NCBI RefSeq assembly: GCF_009727955.1
Contig: NZ_WOBR01000008.1
Coordinates: 124,001 to 188,000 of the forward strand
DNA length: 64,000 bases
Direction of reading: 5' to 3'
Source: Aliivibrio fischeri
GTDB lineage: Bacteria; Pseudomonadota; Gammaproteobacteria; Enterobacterales; Vibrionaceae
Under the pieces are notes generated by a model that had not been told where the DNA came from, searched no databases, and worked only from the letters and a program-made list of their open reading frames with translations. This document shows positions 15,931 through 24,391 of this stretch, piece by piece. Both the position numbers and the translations under genes were made by a program. The stretch's first letter is position 1, and each line of letters opens with the position of its first letter.

Positions 15931-17316
15931 TTAATTCAGCATTTCACCTTTGTACTCACCCGTTAAGGTCTTCAAATAAGCGCTAATATCTTCAACTTCA
16001 GTTTGAGATAAAGTTACACCAACTTGGTATTGAGCCATCGATGCAACTGCTTCATCTAAAGTTTCAGCGCTACCATCGTGGAAATACGGTGCAGTTAGTG
16101 CAATATTTCTTAATGTCGGAACTTTAAAGCGATTCATGTCATGTGCTTTATTTGTCACATTAAAGCGACCATTATCAACTTCAGATACATTGCCTCGCTC
16201 ACCAAAGTAATCCGCTTTTAAGCCCATGACTTCAAACGTTTGTCCACCCATTGCTTGACCAGCATGACAAGTCGAACATTTGTTTTGTTTAAATAATTCA
16301 TAACCGTGTTGCTCTTGCGCATTCAACGCTAACGCATCACCTTTTAAGAATTGGTCAAATCGACTGTTAGGTGTCACCAAGGTTTTCTCAAACTCAGCAA
16401 TTGCATCTGTAATATTGTCACCAGTGATCCCATCAGGATAAATCTTAGCAAAGATCGCTTTCATCTCTTCATCAAGTTCAAGTTTGCCTGTAATTTGATC
16501 CCATGATGTTGACCCCATCTCGATAGGATTCATCGGTGGTCCACCCGCTTGTTCTTGTAAATCATTCGCGCGACCATCCCAGAATTGATGAATATTGTAA
16601 GATGAGTTAAACACCGTCGGCGCATTAATTGGGCCTTTTGAGCCATTAATACCTGTTGATGTGGTTAATCTATCCACCCCTCCCGTTGATAATGAATGAC
16701 AACTAGAACAAGCGACCGTGTTATCACCAGAAAGACGTTTATCATGGTATAGCGCATCACCTAACGCTACTTTTTGCTCATCTACAATTACATTTTCATT
16801 AATCGGTTGAACCGCTTCGTATTTATATTCACTACTAGCCAATGAGTGTTTATTCTTTTGTTCCTGCTTTATCCAAGCGCGTAGAGTATGCTTTTCTTCA
16901 TTAGATAAACTTGAGCGCCAGTGCATCGACAAATACGCTTTTGGTGGCATTGATTCATCATTCAATACACCACTAATTTTAGCTAAGGCAACATCTGATA
17001 TTTCATTGCCAACTTGAAAACTATTTAATACATCATCAAATTGGAAATGACGTAATCCACTTTCCACATCTTTTTTCATGATCTGTTTAGCGATTGGAAA
17101 GTTAGCATAAAAAGGCATTTCGCTATTTTCAGTATGGCAGTAACCACAACCATTCTCTGTTAATACTTTAAACGCAGCAGAAGAGATAGGGTCATCTTTA
17201 ATCTGTGCTTGAGCCAATTTTCTTTGGCTAAGCGCTTCATCTGATGAATCAACAATGTAAACCGTTCCAAGATAAGCAACGACGCCTAAACCAACTACTA
17301 ATCCTATTTTTTTCAT
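15931..17316 (-). CDS. ccp: tri-heme cytochrome c peroxidase (YhjA/Ccp-like quinol peroxidase)
   Basis: A 461-residue periplasmic peroxidase, membrane-anchored by an N-terminal helix (KKIGLVVGLGVVAYLGTVYIV). The ATG at 17316 is chosen because AGGAG lies 7 nt upstream; the frame runs open to 17376 but lacks an SD there. Three CxxCH haem sites are visible: CGYCH in an extra N-terminal domain, CSSCH and CSTCH in the classical di-haem peroxidase core. Three haems plus the anchor match the E. coli YhjA type, which takes electrons from quinols to reduce H2O2 under low oxygen. A CATGAGAATCATC sequence at 17388-17400 resembles the left half of a Fur box (weak). Single gene. Confidence 0.85.
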   Translation of the reverse strand: MKKIGLVVGLGVVAYLGTVYIVDSSDEALSQRKLAQAQIKDDPISSAAFKVLTENGCGYCHTENSEMPFYANFPIAKQIMKKDVESGLRHFQFDDVLNSFQVGNEISDVALAKISGVLNDESMPPKAYLSMHWRSSLSNEEKHTLRAWIKQEQKNKHSLASSEYKYEAVQPINENVIVDEQKVALGDALYHDKRLSGDNTVACSSCHSLSTGGVDRLTTSTGINGSKGPINAPTVFNSSYNIHQFWDGRANDLQEQAGGPPMNPIEMGSTSWDQITGKLELDEEMKAIFAKIYPDGITGDNITDAIAEFEKTLVTPNSRFDQFLKGDALALNAQEQHGYELFKQNKCSTCHAGQAMGGQTFEVMGLKADYFGERGNVSEVDNGRFNVTNKAHDMNRFKVPTLRNIALTAPYFHDGSAETLDEAVASMAQYQVGVTLSQTEVEDISAYLKTLTGEYKGEMLN

Positions 17317-17633
17317 TATTATCTCCTGCAATACGAATATGCGCACACGATAAAATGAAAAAAAGAGGCTTTCCAAGGAAGAAATATCATGAGAATCATC
17401 GCTTTAATCGATACCTCAAAAATGCAACATTAAATAGCCTTACTTTTCATAGTGATAAATTACACTCGGCTTTTATATGTGTATATTTTGTTAAATTATT
17501 AGCAACCAATTCCTTATTTCAGATCAATTTTATAAATTCGTTTTTTAAACTAAAAATACACAAAAAGCCCATGATATGCATATTGCACATCATGGGCTTT
17601 TCTATTTTATTTGCGATTTTTATATCGAGTTAA
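17317..17633 (-). other. gap between peroxidase and pdxY (promoter and terminator)
   Basis: About 317 nt. It holds the peroxidase promoter (minus strand), a weak Fur-like sequence at 17388-17400, AT-rich DNA and the pdxY terminator at 17563-17601. No credible gene. Confidence 0.5.
17563..17601 (-). terminator. pdxY terminator
   Basis: AAAAGCCCATGAT / ATCATGGGCTTTT, a 13-bp perfect stem with a 13-nt loop. On the minus strand the stem ends in TTTTT, 33 nt after the pdxY stop codon. Confidence 0.88.
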
Positions 17634-18503
17634 TTACGCAACTTTTTCTGCTTTTACGATAATTTCAGGAGCATTAAAACGCTCTTGTGATGCGATAAGT
17701 TGCAGTTCATACGCGCCACGATTAAACGTTTCTTGCATTACAGAATCAACTGCAGCATTAGTACGTTCAAATGCTTCAACAGGTGTATAACCTGACAATA
17801 AATTCGCTAGCATTACACCACTGATTAAGTCACCTGCGCCTACTGGTTGACGCTTTGCATCAAAATCATATAAAGGACGAGAAACGTGGTAGCTTCCATC
17901 TTCAGTCGTTAATAACATTTCAAAACGATCTTTTTGAATACCAGCACGGCTTAAATGTTTAACCACTACCATTTTAACGCCCTTCTCAAGTAATTGATTA
18001 TTTGCTTCAATCACTTGCTCTAAGGTGTTAATTGTCATGCCTGTTAAGCTTTCTAGTTCTAATAAATTAGGCGCGATAATATCCGCTGAACTTAAGGCTA
18101 ATTCTTTAAAGAAGGTTTCTACTTCTGGGGCAACGATACAGCCTTTTTCTGGATGACCCATTACCGGATCACAGAAGTAAATTGCGTTTGGATTATCTTG
18201 TTTGATTTTGTTTACCGCAGTAACAATCTCTTGCCCTTGCGCTGCTGATCCTAAGTAACCACTTAACACCGCATCACAAACTTGAGTCGCTTCAATTGCT
18301 GATAAACCATCAACTAATTCTGAAATGTGGCCGGCTGGCATTGCGATGCCTTTCCAACCTTGTTGATATTGTGTGTGATTTGAAAACTGTACCGTATTAA
18401 TAGGCCATACTTCCATTCCCATTCTTCGCATTGGAAAAACCGCAGCACTGTTGCCTGCACAACCAAATACCACATGAGACTGAATGGAAAGAATACGTTT
18501 CAT
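17634..18503 (-). CDS. pdxY: pyridoxal kinase PdxY
   Basis: A 289-residue ribokinase-superfamily enzyme that phosphorylates pyridoxal to PLP in the salvage pathway. The start (MKRILSIQSHVVFGCAGNSA) and WPINTVQFSNHTQY segment are diagnostic of PdxY. The catalytic GAGD motif is seen in QPVGAGDLISG near residue 224. Length matches E. coli PdxY (287). It lies 76 nt downstream of cadA on the same strand with only a weak hairpin (AGGGC...GCCCT) between them, so it may be cotranscribed with the PLP-dependent decarboxylase. Confidence 0.95.
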   Translation of the reverse strand: MKRILSIQSHVVFGCAGNSAAVFPMRRMGMEVWPINTVQFSNHTQYQQGWKGIAMPAGHISELVDGLSAIEATQVCDAVLSGYLGSAAQGQEIVTAVNKIKQDNPNAIYFCDPVMGHPEKGCIVAPEVETFFKELALSSADIIAPNLLELESLTGMTINTLEQVIEANNQLLEKGVKMVVVKHLSRAGIQKDRFEMLLTTEDGSYHVSRPLYDFDAKRQPVGAGDLISGVMLANLLSGYTPVEAFERTNAAVDSVMQETFNRGAYELQLIASQERFNAPEIIVKAEKVA

Positions 18504-18579
18504 AACATCACCATAATTTTAAATAGAGTAAGGGCTTCCGTGCCCTAAAATAAACGATATTCCTTCAAAACCCTAGGGC

Positions 18580-20718
18580 TTAATTTTGTTTTAGAACTTT
18601 CACAGTGTAACTGCCATCTTTTTGAGCATATACACCGTGAATATCAGTCTCAAAACCTGGGTAGTGAGCGCCAATAGCACATAGCATTTCTAAGAAATCT
18701 AGCACTGGACGAGATTCAGCCGTTACCATTTCACCTGGAAGTACTAGAGGCACACCCGGTGGGTAAGGTAGGATCATATTCGCACTTACACGGTCAACCA
18801 AATCAGCTAGAGGCACTTCTTCTACGTTACCGCGAAGCTCTTCTTGCCATGCTGCATGTGGTGTTACTTTTAGTTCAGGAAGAACATCGAACGCTTTGAA
18901 CATCAGTTCTGGTAAACGGTATTTACGAGTTAAATCGTGAATGCCTTGTGCCAGTTCTTGTACTCGCATGCCTTCATAGAAACTTGGATCTTCGTTGTAC
19001 AGTGAAGGAAGGAAGTTTTTCACTGTTAAGTTAAGATCGAAGCCACGTTTAAAGTCAGTTAATGCGCGTAGCAGTTGCATTGCTTTTGATTTATCAATAC
19101 CGATAGAGAATAGGAACAATAGGTTATATGGACCTGTTTTCTCTACTACAATACCGCGCTCATCTAAGTATTTAGCAACGATTGATGCAGGAATACCTGT
19201 CTCGCTCATTTCGCTATTTTCGTTCATTCCTGGAGTTAATAGCGTTACTTTGATTGGATCAAGGTACATGTGATCATCATCGATGTCCTTGAAGCCGTGC
19301 CATGAATCTTTTGGATCCAGTTTCCAACATTCCGTTGTATCGATGTTTTCTGGTTGCCATACATCAAAGAACCAGCTATCACTTTCGCCTTGTAGACGTT
19401 TGATCTCTTTACGGAAACGAATCGCACGATCAATTGAGTCTTGGATCAGTTTCTTACCTGTATTACCACGCATCATTGCTGCAGCGGTTTCAGTTGATGC
19501 AACAATACCGTATTGAGGTGATGTTGATGTGTGCATCATGAAGGCTTCGTTAAATGACTCTTTATCAAATTCACCTTTTACGTGGATCATTGATGCTTGA
19601 GAGAACGCAGCCAGTAATTTATGAGTTGATTGTGTTTCATAGAACACTTTACCCTGCATTGCTTCGCCACTCATACCACACTTGCCTTCATAAATTTTGT
19701 TGAAGTTAGTGTAAGGAACCCAAGCACTATCAAAGTGAATGTATTTAGTATCTAGCGTTTCTTTGATGTATTGAGTGTTGTACAACAGACCATCGTAAGT
19801 TGAGTTAGTAATAACTGCATAACCCGGCATTGTTGCGTTTGGTGTTGCTGCTACTTTTTGCTCAATTACTTCACGAGTGAATTCGCTTTGTGGAATGCCA
19901 CCTAAAATACCGTAAGCATTACGCGTTGGACGGAAATAGATAGGTGTTACATCACTCATCATCATCATGTGAGTGAGTGATTTGTGACAGTTACGGTCAA
20001 CAAGTACTGTGCTTCCTGCTGGTGCTGAGTACATACCTACAATTTTGTTTGATGTAGAAGTACCGTTGGTTACGATGTAAGAGCTGTCTGCATTAAAGGT
20101 ACGAGCGATGTACTCTTCAGCTTCTTTATGAGGACCTGAGTGATCAAGTAATGAACCCAGTTCAGGCATTGAGATTGATACGTCTGCTTTAAATGCGTTT
20201 GGACCGTAGAAATCATAAAAGATACTGCCCGCAGGACTTTTTTGGAAAGCCGTACCGCCCATGTGACCTGGAGTACAGAAGGTATATTTGCCTTCTTCTA
20301 CGTATTTAAATAATGCCTTAGTAAAAGGAGGCATTATTTGGTCTTTGTATTCTTCTGTCGCTTGATTAATTTTCAGAGCGATATCGTCAGCCATATCTAA
20401 CGCATATTCGAAGAAATGTAGGTTTAGACGTAAATCAGTTAATGAAATATCTAATGTTGAATGTTGGTTTGCAAATGCATATAGCGGCAATTTTTCATTC
20501 AGTGTATTAATTTCAGTACATAGGTCTAGTGAGTATTTATCCCAGTCAAATAACACACCACAAATACGTGGGTTCATTTCAATCATTTTATATAGATCTT
20601 GTGCATCTACTGGGTAAACCACTTTATAGCCTGCTTTTTCTAAAGAAGCATGCAATTCGCGAACTGGCTCTTCTTTAAAGAAAACACCTGAGTGATTTAG
20701 GATAGCAAAAATATTCAT
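18580..20718 (-). CDS. cadA: lysine decarboxylase CadA
   Basis: A 712-residue PLP-dependent decarboxylase that converts lysine to cadaverine and CO2, consuming a proton; part of the acid response. It has the N-terminal response-regulator-like wing domain (1-130), the PLP fold with TNGTSTSNK and the Schiff-base lysine in STHKLLAAFSQ at K367 (same number as in E. coli CadA), and a C-terminal domain. Length is within 3 residues of E. coli CadA. It follows cadB by 120 nt, with a strong hairpin between them. Confidence 0.95.
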   Translation of the reverse strand: MNIFAILNHSGVFFKEEPVRELHASLEKAGYKVVYPVDAQDLYKMIEMNPRICGVLFDWDKYSLDLCTEINTLNEKLPLYAFANQHSTLDISLTDLRLNLHFFEYALDMADDIALKINQATEEYKDQIMPPFTKALFKYVEEGKYTFCTPGHMGGTAFQKSPAGSIFYDFYGPNAFKADVSISMPELGSLLDHSGPHKEAEEYIARTFNADSSYIVTNGTSTSNKIVGMYSAPAGSTVLVDRNCHKSLTHMMMMSDVTPIYFRPTRNAYGILGGIPQSEFTREVIEQKVAATPNATMPGYAVITNSTYDGLLYNTQYIKETLDTKYIHFDSAWVPYTNFNKIYEGKCGMSGEAMQGKVFYETQSTHKLLAAFSQASMIHVKGEFDKESFNEAFMMHTSTSPQYGIVASTETAAAMMRGNTGKKLIQDSIDRAIRFRKEIKRLQGESDSWFFDVWQPENIDTTECWKLDPKDSWHGFKDIDDDHMYLDPIKVTLLTPGMNENSEMSETGIPASIVAKYLDERGIVVEKTGPYNLLFLFSIGIDKSKAMQLLRALTDFKRGFDLNLTVKNFLPSLYNEDPSFYEGMRVQELAQGIHDLTRKYRLPELMFKAFDVLPELKVTPHAAWQEELRGNVEEVPLADLVDRVSANMILPYPPGVPLVLPGEMVTAESRPVLDFLEMLCAIGAHYPGFETDIHGVYAQKDGSYTVKVLKQN

Positions 20719-20741
20719 TTTATATCTCCAAGACGAAGAGA

Positions 20742-20781
20742 GGCGCTCCCCATCATTTTGATGGTGAGGTAGTGGAGCGCC
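20742..20781 (-). repeat. cadB-cadA intercistronic hairpin
   Basis: GGCGCTCC (20742-20749) pairs with GGAGCGCC (20774-20781), and within it CCATCA-TTT-TGATGG forms a second stem. No U-tract follows on the minus strand, so it is more likely to set relative cadB/cadA mRNA levels than to end transcription. Confidence 0.6.
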
Positions 20782-20838
20782 GCTAGGGGTAAAACTTACT
20801 AAGTTGGTAGCGTTAAGTGTTTACGCTATCGAGTGACA

Positions 20839-22173
20839 TTAATGGGCTACTGCTTCTGCAGTTACATGTTGCTCTGATTGTTTCAGACCCATTTTTTTTG
20901 CGTAGAACATAAGGATGACAAGTGACACGATAAAGGTTGCAGTTAGTGTTGCACCCTCTGCACCAGCCAGTGCAATCATGCAGAACACACAAGCAATACC
21001 AGAGAAGAACATGGTGAAGCCGCTGCGTGTTGTCATACCTTCGAAACGAATTAGGTTAATGCTTGAGTAGAAGTAAGGAAGCATTGTTAGTAGTACGGCA
21101 TCAGTCGTTAACTGATTAAATAAGTCAGCAGTGTGAGCTGATTGAGAACTGAATACAGTTAGTGCAACCATTAGTGCTGTCATTTTAAGTGAAGCTAAGA
21201 TTAGACCTTTTTTCGCTACACCATTTTTATCTGTTTCGCCGTAGATTTTAGGGAAGTTACCATCGTGAGCCGCACGTTTACCCGCCTCACCTACCAACAT
21301 CATCCAAGAACCTAGAGATGTGAAACACGCTAACGCTGTGAATGCTGCAACAAATGGTGCTGACCAACTACCGAAGATTTCAGTGGTTGCTAGCGCAAAT
21401 GGCGCACCGGATGCAGCAACTTCTGCTGCTGGGAACATACCGCTGATTACTTGAGTTGATAGAATGTAAATCACACCGGCAATCGCTGTACCTAACATTG
21501 TTGCTAGAGGAACAGTACGTTTTGGATTTTTTACCATACCTGATGATACAGCGGCTGATTCAACACCAACAAATGACCATAGACAGATAAGTACAGCACT
21601 AATAATAGCGTGAGAACTTGTACCTGAAGATACATTCCAGTTTTGGTTATATAACGCTGGGTCAAAATGGCCCCAACCAACAACAGCAGTACCAACAACA
21701 GGAATAAGAATAAGACCTAAGCCTAATGTACATAGGCGACTTACCCAACTACCACCTAGTAAGTTAACTAGGGTAAATAACCATACTGATGCAATCGTCG
21801 CGGCAGCTGCAGGGATAGGGTCATTCAACGCAGGGAAGAATACAGATAAGTAAGATACACCAGTAATAGCGATAGCTAAGTTACCAATCCAGTTTGCGTG
21901 GTAGTAAAGAACACCAGTTTGGAAGCCAAATACAGGAGACACTTCACCAGCATAAGCGATTGGACCACCTTCTTGAGGGTTTTTCGTTGCTAAGCGGGCA
22001 AAAACAAACGCCAAACTTAACGCACCAACCAAACAGATAATCCAACTAAAAATAGATACTGAACCAACCGCTGCTAATGAAGAAGGTAATAGTGCAATAC
22101 CACTCCCCATCATGTTGCCGGCAACAACACCCGTACAGGCTATTAAGCCAATTTTTTTTGTATTCGATTCCAT
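20839..22173 (-). CDS. cadB: lysine/cadaverine antiporter CadB
   Basis: A 444-residue APC-family membrane protein with about 12 helices that imports lysine and exports cadaverine. I use the ATG at 22173 (MESNTKKIGLIACTGVVAGN), which has GGAG 5 nt upstream and gives exactly the E. coli CadB length; the frame opens at 22191. GNMMGSGIALLP is the family's helix-1 substrate motif. Operon order cadB-cadA is as in E. coli and Vibrio. Regulation by CadC encoded at 24392-26017 is expected. Confidence 0.93.
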   Translation of the reverse strand: MESNTKKIGLIACTGVVAGNMMGSGIALLPSSLAAVGSVSIFSWIICLVGALSLAFVFARLATKNPQEGGPIAYAGEVSPVFGFQTGVLYYHANWIGNLAIAITGVSYLSVFFPALNDPIPAAAATIASVWLFTLVNLLGGSWVSRLCTLGLGLILIPVVGTAVVGWGHFDPALYNQNWNVSSGTSSHAIISAVLICLWSFVGVESAAVSSGMVKNPKRTVPLATMLGTAIAGVIYILSTQVISGMFPAAEVAASGAPFALATTEIFGSWSAPFVAAFTALACFTSLGSWMMLVGEAGKRAAHDGNFPKIYGETDKNGVAKKGLILASLKMTALMVALTVFSSQSAHTADLFNQLTTDAVLLTMLPYFYSSINLIRFEGMTTRSGFTMFFSGIACVFCMIALAGAEGATLTATFIVSLVILMFYAKKMGLKQSEQHVTAEAVAH

Positions 22174-22238
22174 AACATCTCCAAGGATCATCGAATGGGC
22201 AATTTTTTACCCGTTATACGAAATTTTTTCTTTAAGGA

Positions 22239-22301
22239 AGCGAGATATTATTTGAAGCAGGTCATGCAAACTCTGCTGGGGTAGATAAACAACATCTCGC
22301 T
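22239..22301 (-). promoter_or_regulatory. candidate structured leader upstream of cadB
   Basis: AGCGAGAT (22239-22246) and ATCTCGCT (22294-22301) form a closing stem, enclosing a second repeat AGCAG / CTGCT (22257-22261 and 22272-22276). In the minus-strand RNA this would lie about 65-130 nt upstream of the cadB start. It does not match the lysine riboswitch as I know it. A DNA-binding dyad is the alternative. Confidence 0.4.
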
Positions 22302-22758
22302 CAAATTCTGAGGAGAAGACTACGCCCAACAAAGCGAAAAAAAATCAGGATAAAATTATCAATAAAATAATGATAAAAACATAATCCTATTGACCTTTAT
22401 TTTTTTACCCATAATTAAAAATACACTTAAATTCAAGTGGTTAATATTTCATTTTTATATTTATGGTGGTTTTTATAAAAAATATAAATTTATCAAGAAG
22501 GGAATTTTCGACAGGATTATAGTGAGGTTTATCTCATCATTATAAGAATATAAAACCAATTTTGACTCTTAAGTTCCGAATGAGCACTGAAAGAAAAAGC
22601 GCAACGATTATTTTGTAAATCTTTATGCTTATACGTAAAAAAAGTACGACATATTGTTTCATTATTATTGACTAATCAAACTTCGCTGAACTATATTAAT
22701 CGCCGCAAATCCTTAGCAAACGATATTTTATACAACTTTATAACAAAGTTACTTATAT

Positions 22759-22796
22759 TTCTTAAAGGATGGCGCTCGTTATCCATTATTTAAGAA
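22759..22796 (+). promoter_or_regulatory. leader hairpin of the symporter gene
   Basis: TTCTTAAA-GGAT, a 10-nt loop, then ATCC-ATTA-TTTAAGAA form a bulged stem 33 nt before the symporter ATG. It may affect mRNA stability or translation. No U-tract follows. Confidence 0.45.
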
Positions 22797-22829
22797 AAAT
22801 AAATTAACGATTAATAATAAGGAAATTTC

Positions 22830-24299
22830 ATGACAAACACAGATTCAACGCTTATTGAATCGATGAACGAAGCCTTGCTTTCGGTTATTGGTAGTATCAA
22901 TGGGCTTCTTTGGGGGCAAGTCCTTGTTTATTTATTAGTTGGTGTGGGTGTCTACTTCACTCTGCGTCTTGGTTTTATTCAAATTCGCCAACTAGGACAC
23001 TCAATCAAAATCTTACGTAGCGGCCAAGAAATCGAAAATGGCATCAGCTCTTACCAAGTATTCTGCACCTCTATGGCAGCCCGCGTGGGAACGGGTAACA
23101 TGGCAGGTGTTGCAGTTGCATTAACCGTCGGTGGCCCTGGTGCTATCTTTTGGATGTGGTTAATTGCTCTATTTGGTATGGCAACAGCTTTCATCGAATC
23201 AACACTGGCGCAAGTTTACAAAGTAAAAGATGTTGATGGTCAATACCGTGGTGGTCCAGCTTATTACATGGAAAAAGGTTTAGGCCAACGCTGGATGGGT
23301 ACGCTTTTCTCTATCTTCTTAATCATCGCTTTTGGTTTAGTATTCAACGCTGTTCAAGCAAACACTATCACTGACGCTCTTAACCACTCATTTGGTTTTG
23401 ATAAAACCATTATGGGTATCGTGATTGTTGTTATCTCTGGTTTCTTTATCATGGGTGGTTTACGTCGTGTTGCTAACGCATCATCGAAAATCGTTCCTGT
23501 TATGGCGATTGGTTACCTAGCAATTGCACTTATCATCGTAGTAATGAATATCACTGAAGTACCAGCAGTACTGGCTCTTATCGTTAAAAGTGCATTTGGC
23601 TGGCAAGAAGCGGCTGTGGGTGGTGTGGCATATACTATCGCACAAGCTATGCAATCAGGTATTGCTCGTGGTTTGTTCTCAAACGAAGCGGGTATGGGTT
23701 CTGCTGCTAACATCGCAGCAAGTGCTACGCCAAACCCTAACCACCCAGCATCACAAGGTTTTGTGCAAATGTTAGGTGTGTTTGTAGATACGTTAGTTAT
23801 CTGTACTGCTTCTGCAGCGATGATTATGCTTTCTGGCGTAATGGATCAACCAGATGCAGCTACGGGTATCAGCCTACTTCAACAAGCACTAACTAACGAG
23901 TTAGGCGGTTGGACAAGCTACTTTATGGCGCTAGCTATTCTTCTGTTCTGTTTTACTTCTATCATTGCAAACTACAGCTACGCTGAAACAAACGTAATGT
24001 TCTTGAATGGCAATTCTAAGAAAGGCTTGTTTGGTTTCCGTATGTGTGTACTAGCAATGGTTATGTTCGGTTCAGTAGCGTCTCTGCCAGTAGTATGGAA
24101 CCTTGCAGATGCTTCTATGGGTATGATGGCTTTAATCAACATTGTTGCTCTAGTTCTACTATCTAAACTAGCAATCAAAGTTATCAAAGATTACGAAGTT
24201 CAACTTAAAGCAGGAAAAACACCTGAATTTGACAGAACTAAGTTCCCTGAACTTGATGATTTAAAAGGTGCGTGGCACCCAAAGAAAAAACAACACTAA
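22830..24299 (+). CDS. alanine/glycine:cation symporter (AGCS family)
   Basis: A 489-residue sodium-coupled amino-acid carrier with about 11 membrane helices. Family signatures visible are VGTGNMAGVAVALTVGGPGA near residue 90 and GIARGLFSNEAGMGSAA near residue 278. It starts after an AAGGAAATTTC SD. It lies between cadBA and cadC, on the opposite strand to both, with a long control region upstream and its own terminator, so it is probably an independent unit. The transported amino acid (Ala, Gly or other) is not readable from motifs. Confidence 0.92.
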   Translation: MTNTDSTLIESMNEALLSVIGSINGLLWGQVLVYLLVGVGVYFTLRLGFIQIRQLGHSIKILRSGQEIENGISSYQVFCTSMAARVGTGNMAGVAVALTVGGPGAIFWMWLIALFGMATAFIESTLAQVYKVKDVDGQYRGGPAYYMEKGLGQRWMGTLFSIFLIIAFGLVFNAVQANTITDALNHSFGFDKTIMGIVIVVISGFFIMGGLRRVANASSKIVPVMAIGYLAIALIIVVMNITEVPAVLALIVKSAFGWQEAAVGGVAYTIAQAMQSGIARGLFSNEAGMGSAANIAASATPNPNHPASQGFVQMLGVFVDTLVICTASAAMIMLSGVMDQPDAATGISLLQQALTNELGGWTSYFMALAILLFCFTSIIANYSYAETNVMFLNGNSKKGLFGFRMCVLAMVMFGSVASLPVVWNLADASMGMMALINIVALVLLSKLAIKVIKDYEVQLKAGKTPEFDRTKFPELDDLKGAWHPKKKQH

Positions 24300-24321
24300 T
24301 TTAATCCACAATTAGTTAAAA

Positions 24322-24355
24322 AAAGCCCGTCGAACTAAATTCGACGGGCTTTTTT
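24322..24355. terminator. bidirectional terminator between the symporter gene and cadC
   Basis: AAAGCCCGTCGAA-CTAAA-TTCGACGGGCTTT is a 13-bp perfect stem with flanking A- and T-runs, suited to terminate both convergent genes. Confidence 0.92.
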
Positions 24356-24391
24356 ATTACACCAATATACTGCATGAATCGTTAATCACGA

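Larger units (their letters stand above)
22174..22829. other. 656-nt divergent control region between cadB and the symporter gene
   Basis: No credible ORF. It should contain the CadC-dependent cadBA promoter (minus strand) and the symporter promoter (plus). It is strongly AT-rich around 22340-22560, typical of H-NS-bound CadC-controlled promoters. Two RNA-scale structures are annotated separately (22239-22301 and 22759-22796). I cannot point to CadC boxes with confidence. Confidence 0.5.

Noticed and set aside
22200-22829. Tandem glycine riboswitch before the AGCS symporter, or lysine riboswitch before cadB
   Set aside because: Neither conserved core is visible by eye. Only generic stems are seen.
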